From positions 49,143 to 113,142 of the forward strand of contig CANMIX010000016.1 in NCBI GenBank assembly GCA_947497985.1: a stretch of 64,000 nt of DNA. The letters are read 5' to 3'. The DNA comes from an uncultured Paracoccaceae bacterium. GTDB lineage: Bacteria > Pseudomonadota > Alphaproteobacteria > Rhodobacterales > Rhodobacteraceae. Numbering within the stretch: position 1 is the stretch's first letter; the number at the start of each line of letters is the position of its first letter. This document shows positions 53,685-62,193 of this stretch, piece after piece. Under the pieces are notes generated by a model that saw nothing but the letters and a program-made list of their open reading frames with translations, did not search any database and was not told the DNA's origin. Position numbers and translations under genes: made by a program.

Positions 53685-54466
53685 GCGGCCACCTCAATGG
53701 CTTGGTGCAGCGCATCCGATGCCAGACGCGCGTGTTCTGCATATTCGGGAGAGGTCCGGAACGCCTCGTCGCGGGGATACGGCGCGGTGACGTCCAGCTC
53801 GCGGATCACCCGTCCGGGACGCGCTGCCATCACCACGATGCGATCCGACAGGAACACCGATTCAAACACCGAATGGGTCACAAAGATCACCGTACAGCCG
53901 ATGCGTTCCCGCAGGGCGAGCAGATCATTGTTCAGCTTGTGGCGCGTGATCTCATCCAGGGCGGCAAAGGGTTCGTCCATCAGGATCAAACGCGGTTTGG
54001 TGACCATAGCGCGGGCAATAGACACCCGCATTTTCATGCCCCCTGACAATTCGCGCGGATAGGCGTTCTGGAATTTCTCAAGCCCAACAAGTTTCAGCGC
54101 ATGCAGCACCTCATCCTTGACCGAGCTGTAACTTTTGCCACGCATCCGGTACGGCAACCACACATTGTGCTTCACGCTGGCCCAGGGCATCAAGGTTGGT
54201 TCCTGAAACACCACGCCCAGATCGCCTTCGCCCTGCCCCCCTTGCCAGTTGATCTGACCGGATGTGGGGCGCATCAGCCCGGCAATCAGACGCAGCGCTG
54301 TTGATTTCCCACAGCCAGATGGCCCCAAAAGCGAGATGAAATCGCCCTGATTCACCACAAGGTTCATGTTTTTTAAGGCGACCACATCGCCGCGAAAGGT
54401 CTTTTCCACATGGGACATGCGCAACAATTCGTCCCGCTCTCCCAGAGGCGCGCGTTGGATCGCCAT
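53681..54466 (-). CDS. ABC transporter ATP-binding protein (SsuB/TauB/ThiZ type)
   Basis: This 261-residue ATPase has Walker A LLGPSGCGKSTALRL, Q-loop FQEPTLMPWASVKHN, signature ELSGGMKMRVSIARA, Walker B LILMDEPFAALDE and switch FVTHSVFESVFLSD. LMPWASV is usual for the NMT1/sulfonate subgroup. It powers the neighbouring permease and lies 48 nt downstream of the binding protein, across a strong hairpin. Confidence 0.94.
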   Translation of the reverse strand: MAIQRAPLGERDELLRMSHVEKTFRGDVVALKNMNLVVNQGDFISLLGPSGCGKSTALRLIAGLMRPTSGQINWQGGQGEGDLGVVFQEPTLMPWASVKHNVWLPYRMRGKSYSSVKDEVLHALKLVGLEKFQNAYPRELSGGMKMRVSIARAMVTKPRLILMDEPFAALDEITRHKLNNDLLALRERIGCTVIFVTHSVFESVFLSDRIVVMAARPGRVIRELDVTAPYPRDEAFRTSPEYAEHARLASDALHQAIEVAA

Positions 54467-54485
54467 TTGAATTCTCCGCTAGGGT

Positions 54486-54505
54486 GGGCCGGGACATCCC
54501 GGCCC
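54486..54505 (-). promoter_or_regulatory. hairpin between binding-protein and ATPase genes
   Basis: GGGCCGGG-ACAT-CCCGGCCC forms a perfect 8-bp stem immediately after the binding-protein gene, with no T-tract. It probably acts as a 3' stabiliser of the binding-protein message. Confidence 0.7.
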
Positions 54506-54514
54506 AAGTGCCAA

Positions 54515-55516
54515 TTATTGTAGAAGGTCCAGCCCGACGCCTTTTCCGACGAATTCGGTGGTAAAGGCCGCCTCAAAGTCCAACCCAGCTTCAATCACGC
54601 CTGCACTGACCATTTTCTCGTAGAAGTCAGAGACTTTGGACGCTTCGATCACACCAATGCCTTTGGTCTCTGCCTCGCCCGAGACTACGATGCCGTTGTC
54701 TTTCATTTTGGCGATGGCAAAATCGATCTTGTCCTGGGTCATTTCGGGATTATCAGACATGATTTTGGCATTGGCTGCGGCGTTGTCGCCATAAAGATAG
54801 GTGTACCAGCCCTTGATCGACCCCTCGACGAAACAGGCAACCTCATCCGGTTTCTTGGCGATGGTCGGCGCCATTGTCTCAATCGTGGTGGCATAGGTGG
54901 AATACCCCGCATCCGCGATCAGGAACACATCGGGTTCAAATCCACCTTCTTTTTCAACCAGATAAGGTTCAGAAGACAGATAGCCCTGCATCGCGGTGGC
55001 GTTATCGGCGAGGAACGGAGCCGGGTTAAACGTATAGGGCTGGCGTTGCTCGGCGGTGAAACCATATTCGGCGATCATCCACTGATAAAAGCTTTGATAG
55101 CCGTTATCGCCGATCAACAGCTTCAGTTTTTTCAGATCTTCAAAGCTTTCTGCCTGACCGGGATGTGCGACAATCACTTGTGGGTGTTTTTGGAAAATCG
55201 CTGCAACAGAAACCACCGGCACGCCTTCTTTGACGGCATTAAAAGCCTGCAGCAAATCGCCGCCCATGTGATAGTCGATTTTACCCGCCAACATCAGCGC
55301 ACGGTTGTTGACCTGTGGCCCGCCCGGCAGGATTGAAACGCTCAAGCCGCATTCCTCATAGGTGCCATCAACGGAGGCTTGGTAGAAGCCGCCGTGTTCC
55401 GCTTGGGCAACCCAGTTGGTGCCAAAGCTCACTTCGGTTATCTCGGCCTGCGCCTGTGTTGCGCCGACCAGAGCTGCGGCGGCCAATGTGGCGGCTGAAA
55501 TGCTCAGTTTGGTCAT
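54515..55516 (-). CDS. NMT1/THI5-like ABC substrate-binding protein
   Basis: This 333-residue periplasmic protein has signal peptide MTKLSISAATLAAAALVGAT with QAQA. It begins EVSFGTNWVAQAEHGGFYQA and then LSVSILPGGPQVNNRALMLA, the NMT1/THI5 pattern seen in ThiY-type pyrimidine-precursor, riboflavin and sulfonate binding proteins. NW...AEHGG..A is characteristic of the pyrimidine/flavin-related branch. It is first in the nine-gene operon, so the operon likely consumes its ligand. No TPP riboswitch signature was seen upstream. Confidence 0.9.
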   Translation of the reverse strand: MTKLSISAATLAAAALVGATQAQAEITEVSFGTNWVAQAEHGGFYQASVDGTYEECGLSVSILPGGPQVNNRALMLAGKIDYHMGGDLLQAFNAVKEGVPVVSVAAIFQKHPQVIVAHPGQAESFEDLKKLKLLIGDNGYQSFYQWMIAEYGFTAEQRQPYTFNPAPFLADNATAMQGYLSSEPYLVEKEGGFEPDVFLIADAGYSTYATTIETMAPTIAKKPDEVACFVEGSIKGWYTYLYGDNAAANAKIMSDNPEMTQDKIDFAIAKMKDNGIVVSGEAETKGIGVIEASKVSDFYEKMVSAGVIEAGLDFEAAFTTEFVGKGVGLDLLQ

Positions 55517-55704
55517 GTTTCACTCCGTGTTGGTTGGGGTTTTGAATTGGCCGCCTGTTTTTTGGTGGCGGTCCAAGTGGAAACGGCGGCAGGGTGGCCA
55601 CCGCGTGAACTGGTTGTTTTTTGGGCATCCGGCCGGCTGCGTGCTGACGTGGCTTGTGCTGGGGTCCGGCGTGGTCCTAGGTGGAACCACACAGGAGAGC
55701 TCTC

Positions 55705-56103
55705 ATGATCAAAAGCCTGACCCCAGACGACATCGCCCCGCCCTTTGCCCGATATGCGCATGGGGTTTTGGACAGCAACAGCGGCCTGATCCTGACGTCT
55801 GGACAATTGGCGCTGACGGTTGACGGCACAACGCCCATTGGTGCCGAAGCGCAGGCGCGGCTGATTTTCAGCAATATCGATCTGATCCTGGCAGACGCAG
55901 GGGCCAGCCGTGCGGATGTTCTGCGCATCAATGCCTATGTCACGGGGCGTGAACATATGGCCGGATATATGGTGGCGCGCGATGCCTGGCTGGCCGAGGT
56001 GCCGCATCTTCCGGCCTCGACCCTGATGATTGTCTCCGGCTTTACCCGCCCCGAGTTCCTGGTGGAAATCGAGGTTTTTGCGCGCAAACCGGTTGCAGGA
56101 TAA
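55705..56103 (+). CDS. Rid-family protein lacking the catalytic arginine
   Basis: This 132-residue protein matches the YjgF/YER057c/UK114 fold: GLILTSGQLALTVDGTTPIG, ADVLRINAYVTGREHMAGYM and RPEFLVEIEVFA. Archetypal RidA has an Arg in a PAR(S) motif used to bind the 2-imino acid; here the same place reads LPASTLMIV, so the Arg is Ser. It is therefore probably not a classical imine deaminase, and may be a Rid-like member with another role, as RutC is. AGGAG precedes ATG 55705. It is divergent from the nine-gene operon. Confidence 0.85.
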   Translation: MIKSLTPDDIAPPFARYAHGVLDSNSGLILTSGQLALTVDGTTPIGAEAQARLIFSNIDLILADAGASRADVLRINAYVTGREHMAGYMVARDAWLAEVPHLPASTLMIVSGFTRPEFLVEIEVFARKPVAG

Positions 56104-56115
56104 CGGCGCCATCGC

Positions 56116-57111
56116 TTACGCCTTCCCTTTGAAATTCGCAGCCAACCGCATCTGGATGTACTCATGGGCGGTGATGGCCTCATACTTCTGGGCTGGCCCC
56201 TGCAGGACCGTGTCCATATTGGCCTGTGCAAAATAGGCGATGGAATAGCGCGCATCCAGGCTTTCACCCTCTTGCGGCATCCGAACCCGATGCAAATTGG
56301 ACAACAGACGGTCATCGCTCCACCGCATCAGCATATCACCGATGTTACAGGTGATCAGATCGTCGCGAGGCGGTACATCCGTCCAGCCCAGCACGCGACC
56401 GTCCGCATCTTTGCCCGGGCAGACTTGTAACCCGCCCTGCCCGCTACGTTGATACAACAGCGTGAGACAGTCGAAATCCGTATGCGCGCCTGCCCGCCAG
56501 AATTTGAAATCCTCGGGTTTGGCGTCATTCATCTCAAGATAGTGCAACAGACGCAGGGTGGATTGATATTGATCCGACAGTGGGTCGTGCCCGTCGACAA
56601 ACACCGCGGGGGATAGATCCAGCTTTTCAGCAAAACAGCTCAACACCCGCATCGCCAGCGCCCAACTGTGCCGTTCAAACGCCAACATCGCGGTTTTAAA
56701 GTCCGGCATGTTCCCTGTGTCGGGCCACAGACCCGCCATGCGCGGCAGGGTGATTTGATAGCTTTCCTTCTGGTCCGCCGTCCCCGTGGAGGGCCGCACC
56801 TGTGCCTTATATTCCCACCCTGCATTGGTGCCCGGCTTCAGCGGCATCTGCGATTTCACATCATCGGGCTGGGCAAAAAACAACTCGGACTGAGCGAAAG
56901 CCGTGTCAATCAGCTCTTGCGGGATGCCGTGGTTTTTCAACTGAAAAAACCCGATTTCCGTGGCCGCCGTCCAGAGGTCATTGATGATGTCGCTGCGCCG
57001 ATTGGAGAAATCGGCCATGTCAACAATAGGAATATCGCGGTCGATGCGGGTGCCTTGCCCGCCGATCCCAGATTCTTTTCGCAGTTCCGCCAACGCCGCA
57101 TCACGCGTCAT
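56116..57111 (-). CDS. 2OG/Fe(II) oxygenase, isopenicillin-N-synthase type (second copy)
   Basis: This 331-residue enzyme starts its fold at IPIVDMADFSNRR and has the DIOX_N part EIGFFQLKNHGIPQELIDTA. Iron ligands are in RAGAHTDFDCLTLLY and SNLHRVR, and Arg-x-Ser in ARYSIAYF. Its sequence is clearly different from the copy at 48039, so the two may hydroxylate different substrates or do successive oxidations. ATG at 57111 (8 nt after GAAGGA) or 57120 are both possible. It converges on the Rid gene and is a single transcription unit. Confidence 0.9.
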   Translation of the reverse strand: MTRDAALAELRKESGIGGQGTRIDRDIPIVDMADFSNRRSDIINDLWTAATEIGFFQLKNHGIPQELIDTAFAQSELFFAQPDDVKSQMPLKPGTNAGWEYKAQVRPSTGTADQKESYQITLPRMAGLWPDTGNMPDFKTAMLAFERHSWALAMRVLSCFAEKLDLSPAVFVDGHDPLSDQYQSTLRLLHYLEMNDAKPEDFKFWRAGAHTDFDCLTLLYQRSGQGGLQVCPGKDADGRVLGWTDVPPRDDLITCNIGDMLMRWSDDRLLSNLHRVRMPQEGESLDARYSIAYFAQANMDTVLQGPAQKYEAITAHEYIQMRLAANFKGKA

Positions 57112-57356
57112 TGCATACATCCTTCATCCCGGGGAGCAATGACCCACGCCCAAGGGCGCTGTCTGCTTATACTCCTGTCATGATCCACGGCCGTGGGGAC
57201 CGCTGTTGGATCTAATCAATTTTTAAATTGAGGGAGCACTTGGCCCCGGTAACAAGAGTGAACAGCAGTGCGGATATCGAGAACACGTTAAGCGTTATCA
57301 CAGCGTCATCTTTGCTGTATCCACGCTCAATTTCTGAGCGCTTGTTATGCAACTGT

Positions 57357-57385
57357 CTAAAAGGGGGGCACCCTTGAATCGCCAC
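57357..57385 (-). terminator. possible terminator after codA
   Basis: Leftward, GGGTGGC and GCCCCCC pair with one mismatch and are followed by TTTT, just downstream of the codA stop. It would end the nucleoside-transport operon before the second 2OG oxygenase gene. Confidence 0.5.
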
Positions 57386-57388
57386 CCT

Positions 57389-58663
57389 TTAAACTGTGCG
57401 ACGCGACACCGTTTGCGGCCGTCCCGGCAACGACAGTTGCGCATCCCCACGCGTGCCGCGCGCGACGACCTCGCCCTTTGAAACAACCACCAATCGGGGC
57501 GCACGCAGGCGCAGGGCCTCGGTTGTTGAGCCCGCATCCAAGATCACCAATGAGGCCTGCGCCCCTTTGTGCAGCCCATAATCCTGCAGGCCGAGGATCT
57601 GGGCATTGGTCTCGGTCACCATGGTAAAGCAACGCGCCATTTCATCCGGATGGGTCATCTGCGCCACATGCAGCCCCATAAAGGCCACATCCAACATATC
57701 CGCCGTGCCCAGACTGTACCACGGGTCCAAGACGCAATCCTGACCCCAACCCACCGGGATGCCCATGGCCTGCATTTCTTTCACGCGGGTCAACCCGCGA
57801 CGTTTGGGGAATGTATCGTGACGGCCCTGCAGCACGATATTGATCAGCGGATTGGGAATGGCGCTGATCCCGGCCTCGGCAATCAGCGGCAGCAGTTTGG
57901 AGACATAATAGTTGTCCATCGAATGCATCGACGTCAGATGGCTGCCCGCCACCCGTCCCTGCAGACCCAGACGCGTGGCCTCATAAGACAGGGTTTCGAT
58001 ATGGCGTGACATTGGATCATCGGTCTCATCACAATGGATATCCACCATCAGGCCACGATCCGCTGCAATCTGGCACAGGTCCGTCAGCGAGGCCGCTCCA
58101 TCCCCCATGGTGCGTTCAAAATGAGGGATGCCGCCAACCACATCAACGCCCATATCCAACGCCCGCAACAGGTTCTCGCGCCCCGTCGGCGTGCGATACA
58201 GCCCGTCTTGCGGAAAGGCGACAAGCTGCAGATCGATGTAGCCCTTTACCTTGTCGCGCAGCTCCAACATAGCGGTAACCGTGTTCAAATGATCCGGTGT
58301 GGTGTCTACATGGCTGCGGATCGCCAACAATCCGGTCGAAACTGCCCAGTCACAGTAATTCAGCCCGCGCTCGACCATGTCATCCACGGTGGCCAGATCG
58401 CGCAGCTCGCCCCAGAGGTCGATCCCCTCCAGCAAGGTGCCAGAGGCGTTCACCCGTGGCGTGCCATAAGACAGGGTCGCGTCCATGTGGAAATGCGGAT
58501 CAACAAAGGGAGGGGAGACCAGATCGCCGCTTGCGTCGATCACCTCAACCGCGTCTGCGCTGATTTGTGGGGCGACATCGACAATCCGGTCGCCCTGAAT
58601 GGCGATATCTCGTTGGCTCCCATCCGGCAGCGTGCCGCCTTTGACCAGAATGTCCAACATCAC
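57389..58663 (-). CDS. codA: cytosine deaminase
   Basis: This 424-residue amidohydrolase agrees with E. coli CodA at all metal motifs: FVDPHFHMDATLSYG (HxH), MVDIHCDETDDPMSRHIETL, SHLTSMHSMDNYYVSKLLPL and GWGQDCVLDPWYSLGTADML. NPLINIVLQGRHDTFPKRRG is also CodA-specific. It converts cytosine (or 5-methylcytosine and isoguanine-like bases) to uracil and ammonia. The HDD motif of CodA reads QDC here, keeping the metal-binding Asp but changing its flanking residues, so the substrate range may differ. It overlaps the upstream permease gene by 4 nt. Confidence 0.9.
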   Translation of the reverse strand: MMLDILVKGGTLPDGSQRDIAIQGDRIVDVAPQISADAVEVIDASGDLVSPPFVDPHFHMDATLSYGTPRVNASGTLLEGIDLWGELRDLATVDDMVERGLNYCDWAVSTGLLAIRSHVDTTPDHLNTVTAMLELRDKVKGYIDLQLVAFPQDGLYRTPTGRENLLRALDMGVDVVGGIPHFERTMGDGAASLTDLCQIAADRGLMVDIHCDETDDPMSRHIETLSYEATRLGLQGRVAGSHLTSMHSMDNYYVSKLLPLIAEAGISAIPNPLINIVLQGRHDTFPKRRGLTRVKEMQAMGIPVGWGQDCVLDPWYSLGTADMLDVAFMGLHVAQMTHPDEMARCFTMVTETNAQILGLQDYGLHKGAQASLVILDAGSTTEALRLRAPRLVVVSKGEVVARGTRGDAQLSLPGRPQTVSRRTV

Positions 58664-59604
58664 CGCTCTCCCTTGTTGAAAGGCACCATCAATGCCGCCG
58701 GAACCTCGGCCCGGCGCGACATCAAAACCAGCGCCAGAATGGACAGGATATAGGGCATCATCAAGAAGATCTGATAGGGCACATGCACCCCAATACCCGT
58801 CTGTTGCAGGCGGATTTGGAACGCATCAAAGGCCGCAAACAGGATTGCCCCCAGCAGCGCCTTGCCCGGCCGCCACGCGCCAAAGACCACCAGCGCAATG
58901 CAGATCCAACCGCGCCCGTTGACCATGTCGAAAAAGAAACTGTCAAAGGCGGACATCGTCAGAAATGCGCCGCCCACGGCCATCAAACCGCTGCCAAAAA
59001 TCACCGCACCCATGCGAATGGCCGCGACCGACAGACCCTGCACCGCAACCGAGGCCGGGCTTTCGCCCACAGCACGCACGGCCAATCCCAGCGGCGTGCG
59101 GTACAAGGTCCAGGCCAAGACACCCGTCAGTCCAAAGGCCAGATAGGTCAGCGGCGTCTGCGCAAACAGCGCTTGGCCAATGATCGGGATATCGGACAAC
59201 AGGGGGATTTCCAGCACTTTGAAGGCTTCGATCTTGGGCGGGGTTGAGACTTCGGGCAAAGCCACACGATAGGTGTAGAACGTCAGCGACGTGGCCAACA
59301 GGGTGATACCTACGCCAACCACATGCTGCGACAGGCCAAAGAGCACCGATAAAACACCATGCAGCGCGCCAAACCCCATGCCCGCGATCATCGCAATCGC
59401 CACGCCGCCCCATAGGGGCAGACCAGCCCAAACCGCGATCCAGCCGGCAAAGGCACCGGCCACCATGATCCCTTCGATGCCCAGGTTCAAAACGCCTGCG
59501 CGTTCGCAGATCAGCTCGCCCATTGTGGCAAAGATCAGCGGTGACGCGATCCGAATGGCAGCCGCCCAGAACGATGCTGAAAACAGGATCTCAACGATAT
59601 CCAT
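58660..59604 (-). CDS. BMP-type (nucleoside) ABC transporter permease, NupQ/YufQ type
   Basis: This 314-residue permease has about 8-9 membrane segments and a compact arrangement typical of the second permease of nucleoside importers: SPLIFATMGELICERAGVLN with LGIEGIMVAGAF, GFGALHGVLSVLFGLSQHVV, and VGESPASVAVQGLSVAAIRM. It pairs with the permease upstream (1-nt gap) and forms the membrane channel for a base or nucleoside. Confidence 0.92.
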   Translation of the reverse strand: MDIVEILFSASFWAAAIRIASPLIFATMGELICERAGVLNLGIEGIMVAGAFAGWIAVWAGLPLWGGVAIAMIAGMGFGALHGVLSVLFGLSQHVVGVGITLLATSLTFYTYRVALPEVSTPPKIEAFKVLEIPLLSDIPIIGQALFAQTPLTYLAFGLTGVLAWTLYRTPLGLAVRAVGESPASVAVQGLSVAAIRMGAVIFGSGLMAVGGAFLTMSAFDSFFFDMVNGRGWICIALVVFGAWRPGKALLGAILFAAFDAFQIRLQQTGIGVHVPYQIFLMMPYILSILALVLMSRRAEVPAALMVPFNKGER

Positions 59605-59605
59605 C

Positions 59606-60655
59606 TCAATCCCTCCGGACGCGAAATTTGGTGATCAAAATGGCCAAGACCGTCAACAACAGGGCCGAGGCCAGCATAATATCGGCCAGATAGGTCGGAA
59701 CGCCGGCGGCGCGGCTCATACTGTCGGCCCCGACAAAAATTGCCGCCACAAACAGCGCGGCCGCCACCACACCCAGCGGGTGCAACAGGGCCAGCATCGC
59801 CACAACAATGCCCGTATAGCCATAGCCCGGCGACAGATCGAGAGTCAGCGACCCTTTCAGCCCCGCGACCTCGGAAAAACCCGCAAGGGCCGCCAGGCCA
59901 CCGGACAGCAGCGCGGTTTTCAGGATCACTGGATTGACCGGAATGCCCGCAAATCGCGCCGCATGGGCGTTTTGCCCCACGGCGCGCATCTCAAATCCCA
60001 GGGTGGTGAATTTATCGACAACCCAAATCCCAACCGCCGCAATCAACGCCAGTCCGAACCCCCAATGCAGCCGCAACCCGTCCACAATGCGGGGAAGACG
60101 CGCCTCGGGCACAAGGCGGGCGGATTTTGGCCAGCCCATGCCCAACGGATCCTTTAACGGCCCCTCCAACAGGTAGGAGACAAAGAGCAGAAAGATAAAG
60201 TTGAACAAGAGCGTGGTTACAACCTCATCCACGCCCAGCCGGGTTTTCAACACCGCCGGGACCAGCAACAAGACCCCGCCCGCAATCACCGCCAAAACGG
60301 CCAACACCGGCAACATCAGCCACCCCGGCAGGCCAAGCGCGCCAGTGCCCAACACCACGGTCACCACCGCACCCATATAAAGCTGCGCCTCGGCGCCGAT
60401 GTTCCACAGTTTGGCTCGGAACGCGACCGATATGGCCAATCCGGTAAAGATCAGCGGCGTGGCACGGTTCAACGTCTCTAACACGGCGAATTTTGACCCA
60501 ACCGCGCCCGATATGATCAGGCCAAAGACCTGAAACGGATTGCCGCCGGCGATCATAGCCAGAAACGCCGCCACCGCAAAACTGGCAGCAATCGCCAGCG
60601 CAGGTGGCAACACCCGGCGGGTCAATGTTGGGTTTGCAATAGGTTCAAGACGCAT
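59606..60655 (-). CDS. BMP-type (nucleoside) ABC transporter permease, NupP/YufP type
   Basis: This roughly 349-residue permease starts LPPALAIAASFAVAAFLAMI and has the family motifs ATPLIFTGLAISVAFRAKLW with NIGAEAQLYMG, DEVVTTLLFNFIFLLFVSYL and GYTGIVVAMLALLHPLGV. ATG at 60655 begins next to conserved sequence; it lies in the end of the ATPase gene with an 11-nt overlap. Confidence 0.93.
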   Translation of the reverse strand: MRLEPIANPTLTRRVLPPALAIAASFAVAAFLAMIAGGNPFQVFGLIISGAVGSKFAVLETLNRATPLIFTGLAISVAFRAKLWNIGAEAQLYMGAVVTVVLGTGALGLPGWLMLPVLAVLAVIAGGVLLLVPAVLKTRLGVDEVVTTLLFNFIFLLFVSYLLEGPLKDPLGMGWPKSARLVPEARLPRIVDGLRLHWGFGLALIAAVGIWVVDKFTTLGFEMRAVGQNAHAARFAGIPVNPVILKTALLSGGLAALAGFSEVAGLKGSLTLDLSPGYGYTGIVVAMLALLHPLGVVAAALFVAAIFVGADSMSRAAGVPTYLADIMLASALLLTVLAILITKFRVRRD

Positions 60656-62192
60656 GGTGCGCGCGCTCCTCAAACCCGTCACCCGCCATCCAGGCCCCAA
60701 GGCCCACAGCGTCAATTGATCCACGCGCAAAGGCCGGGCTTAGCCGTCCTTCGGACATCACATGCACCACGTCTGAGAGTTTCATAATTTCATCCAGATC
60801 TTCTGAGATCAGCAGGATCGCCGCCCCTGCGGTGCGTGCCTCGCCTAGGCGAGCATGCACATAATTGACCGCGCCAATGTCCAGCCCTCGCACCGGCTGG
60901 TTCGCCAAGATAATACGCGGATTGTTTTCCAACACACGCCCCAAAACCAGTTTCTGCATATTCCCGCCCGACAGCAGTCGAATACGGGTGTCCGCGCCGG
61001 GACAACGAATGTCATAGGTCTCGATCAAGTGATCCGCGTGTTTGCGCGCGGCCCGCCAATTGATCCAACCTCGATTGGCAAATTGGCTGCTATAAGTCTC
61101 TAACATCGCGTTTTCGGTCAGATCAAAATCGGCGATGGTCCCAGTCTTGTGCCGATCTTCGGGAATGCGCGCGATGCCTTTGCCCAAGGCCACACGGGGC
61201 GACCAGGCGGAAATTTCGCCCTCTGCAATGGTCATCAAACCCGCTGACGGCGCAATCAGGCCTGAAATCAGATCAGACAGCGTCGCCTGCCCATTGCCGG
61301 ACACGCCAGCCAATCCGGTGATCTGCCCCGCATGAAGGTTCAAAGAGATCTGATCCAACGGTGTCTCGGACTTGGTCGCAAGGGTAGACACACCATCCAG
61401 CGACAACAGCGCCGGACCCGCGCGGCGCGCTTCAAATTCAGGGGCCTTTGTTGTGCCGCCCACCATCAGACGCGCCAATTCATCACGGGATGTGTCTGTG
61501 GTTGCGCGTTCGGCCACCAGCTTGCCATGGCGCAGAACCACCACGCGGTCGGCAATGGCCATGACCTCGTGCAGTTTGTGGGAGATAAAGACCACCGACA
61601 GGCCGCGCCCAACCGCCTCGCGCAGGGTCGCAAACAACCCATCGGCCTCTTGCGGTGTCAACACGGCAGTGGGTTCGTCCAGGATCAGAATTTTAGCGTC
61701 ACGATAAAGCGCTTTCAAAATCTCAACCCTCTGACGTTCACCCACGGTCAGGGTCGACACGGTGGCGTTGGGTTCGACCGCCAGTTTGAAACTCTCGGAC
61801 AAAGCGCGGATCTTGTCCTTGGCCGTGCGCGCCGCCAGGGATCGCCCAAACAAGGGCAGCGTGCCCAGAACGATGTTTTCCCAAACGCTCAGGTTCTCGG
61901 CCAGGGTGAAATGCTGATGCACCATGCCCACGCCCGCATCCAGCGCAGCGCGGGGTGAGCCGGGAGGCAATGTGCTGCCAAAAACCTCAACAAACCCCTC
62001 GTCCGCAGCATATTGGCCAAATAGGATATTCATCAACGTGGTCTTGCCCGCACCGTTTTCACCCAGCAAGGCCACAACTTCACCACGCGCCAAATCCAGG
62101 CTGATGGCTTCATTCGCCACCACCTTGCCAAAGCGTTTGGTGATATTGGACAGGCGCAGCACCGGATGCTGCGCCGTTTTAGTGTCGATCAT
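60645..62192 (-). CDS. BMP-type (nucleoside) ABC transporter ATP-binding protein (two-domain)
   Basis: This roughly 515-residue protein has two ABC domains. The first has Walker A LLGENGAGKTTLMNIL, signature TLTVGERQRVEILKA and Walker B ILILDEPTAVLTPQE. The second has a degenerate Walker A (LAGVSGNGQATLSDLI) and LLSGGNMQKLVLGRVL. This one-active-site arrangement is normal for YufO/NupO, XylG and RbsA types. The start may be ATG 62192 or 62219; neither has a clear ribosome site, so coupling to the binding-protein gene is likely. Confidence 0.94.
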   Translation of the reverse strand: MIDTKTAQHPVLRLSNITKRFGKVVANEAISLDLARGEVVALLGENGAGKTTLMNILFGQYAADEGFVEVFGSTLPPGSPRAALDAGVGMVHQHFTLAENLSVWENIVLGTLPLFGRSLAARTAKDKIRALSESFKLAVEPNATVSTLTVGERQRVEILKALYRDAKILILDEPTAVLTPQEADGLFATLREAVGRGLSVVFISHKLHEVMAIADRVVVLRHGKLVAERATTDTSRDELARLMVGGTTKAPEFEARRAGPALLSLDGVSTLATKSETPLDQISLNLHAGQITGLAGVSGNGQATLSDLISGLIAPSAGLMTIAEGEISAWSPRVALGKGIARIPEDRHKTGTIADFDLTENAMLETYSSQFANRGWINWRAARKHADHLIETYDIRCPGADTRIRLLSGGNMQKLVLGRVLENNPRIILANQPVRGLDIGAVNYVHARLGEARTAGAAILLISEDLDEIMKLSDVVHVMSEGRLSPAFARGSIDAVGLGAWMAGDGFEERAHHAS

Positions 62193-62193
62193 A

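Noticed and set aside
55517..55704. TPP or other riboswitch upstream of the NMT1/THI5-like importer
   Set aside because: The conserved TPP riboswitch core (CTGAGA and related elements) was not found on either strand; the region only has G+C-rich patches.
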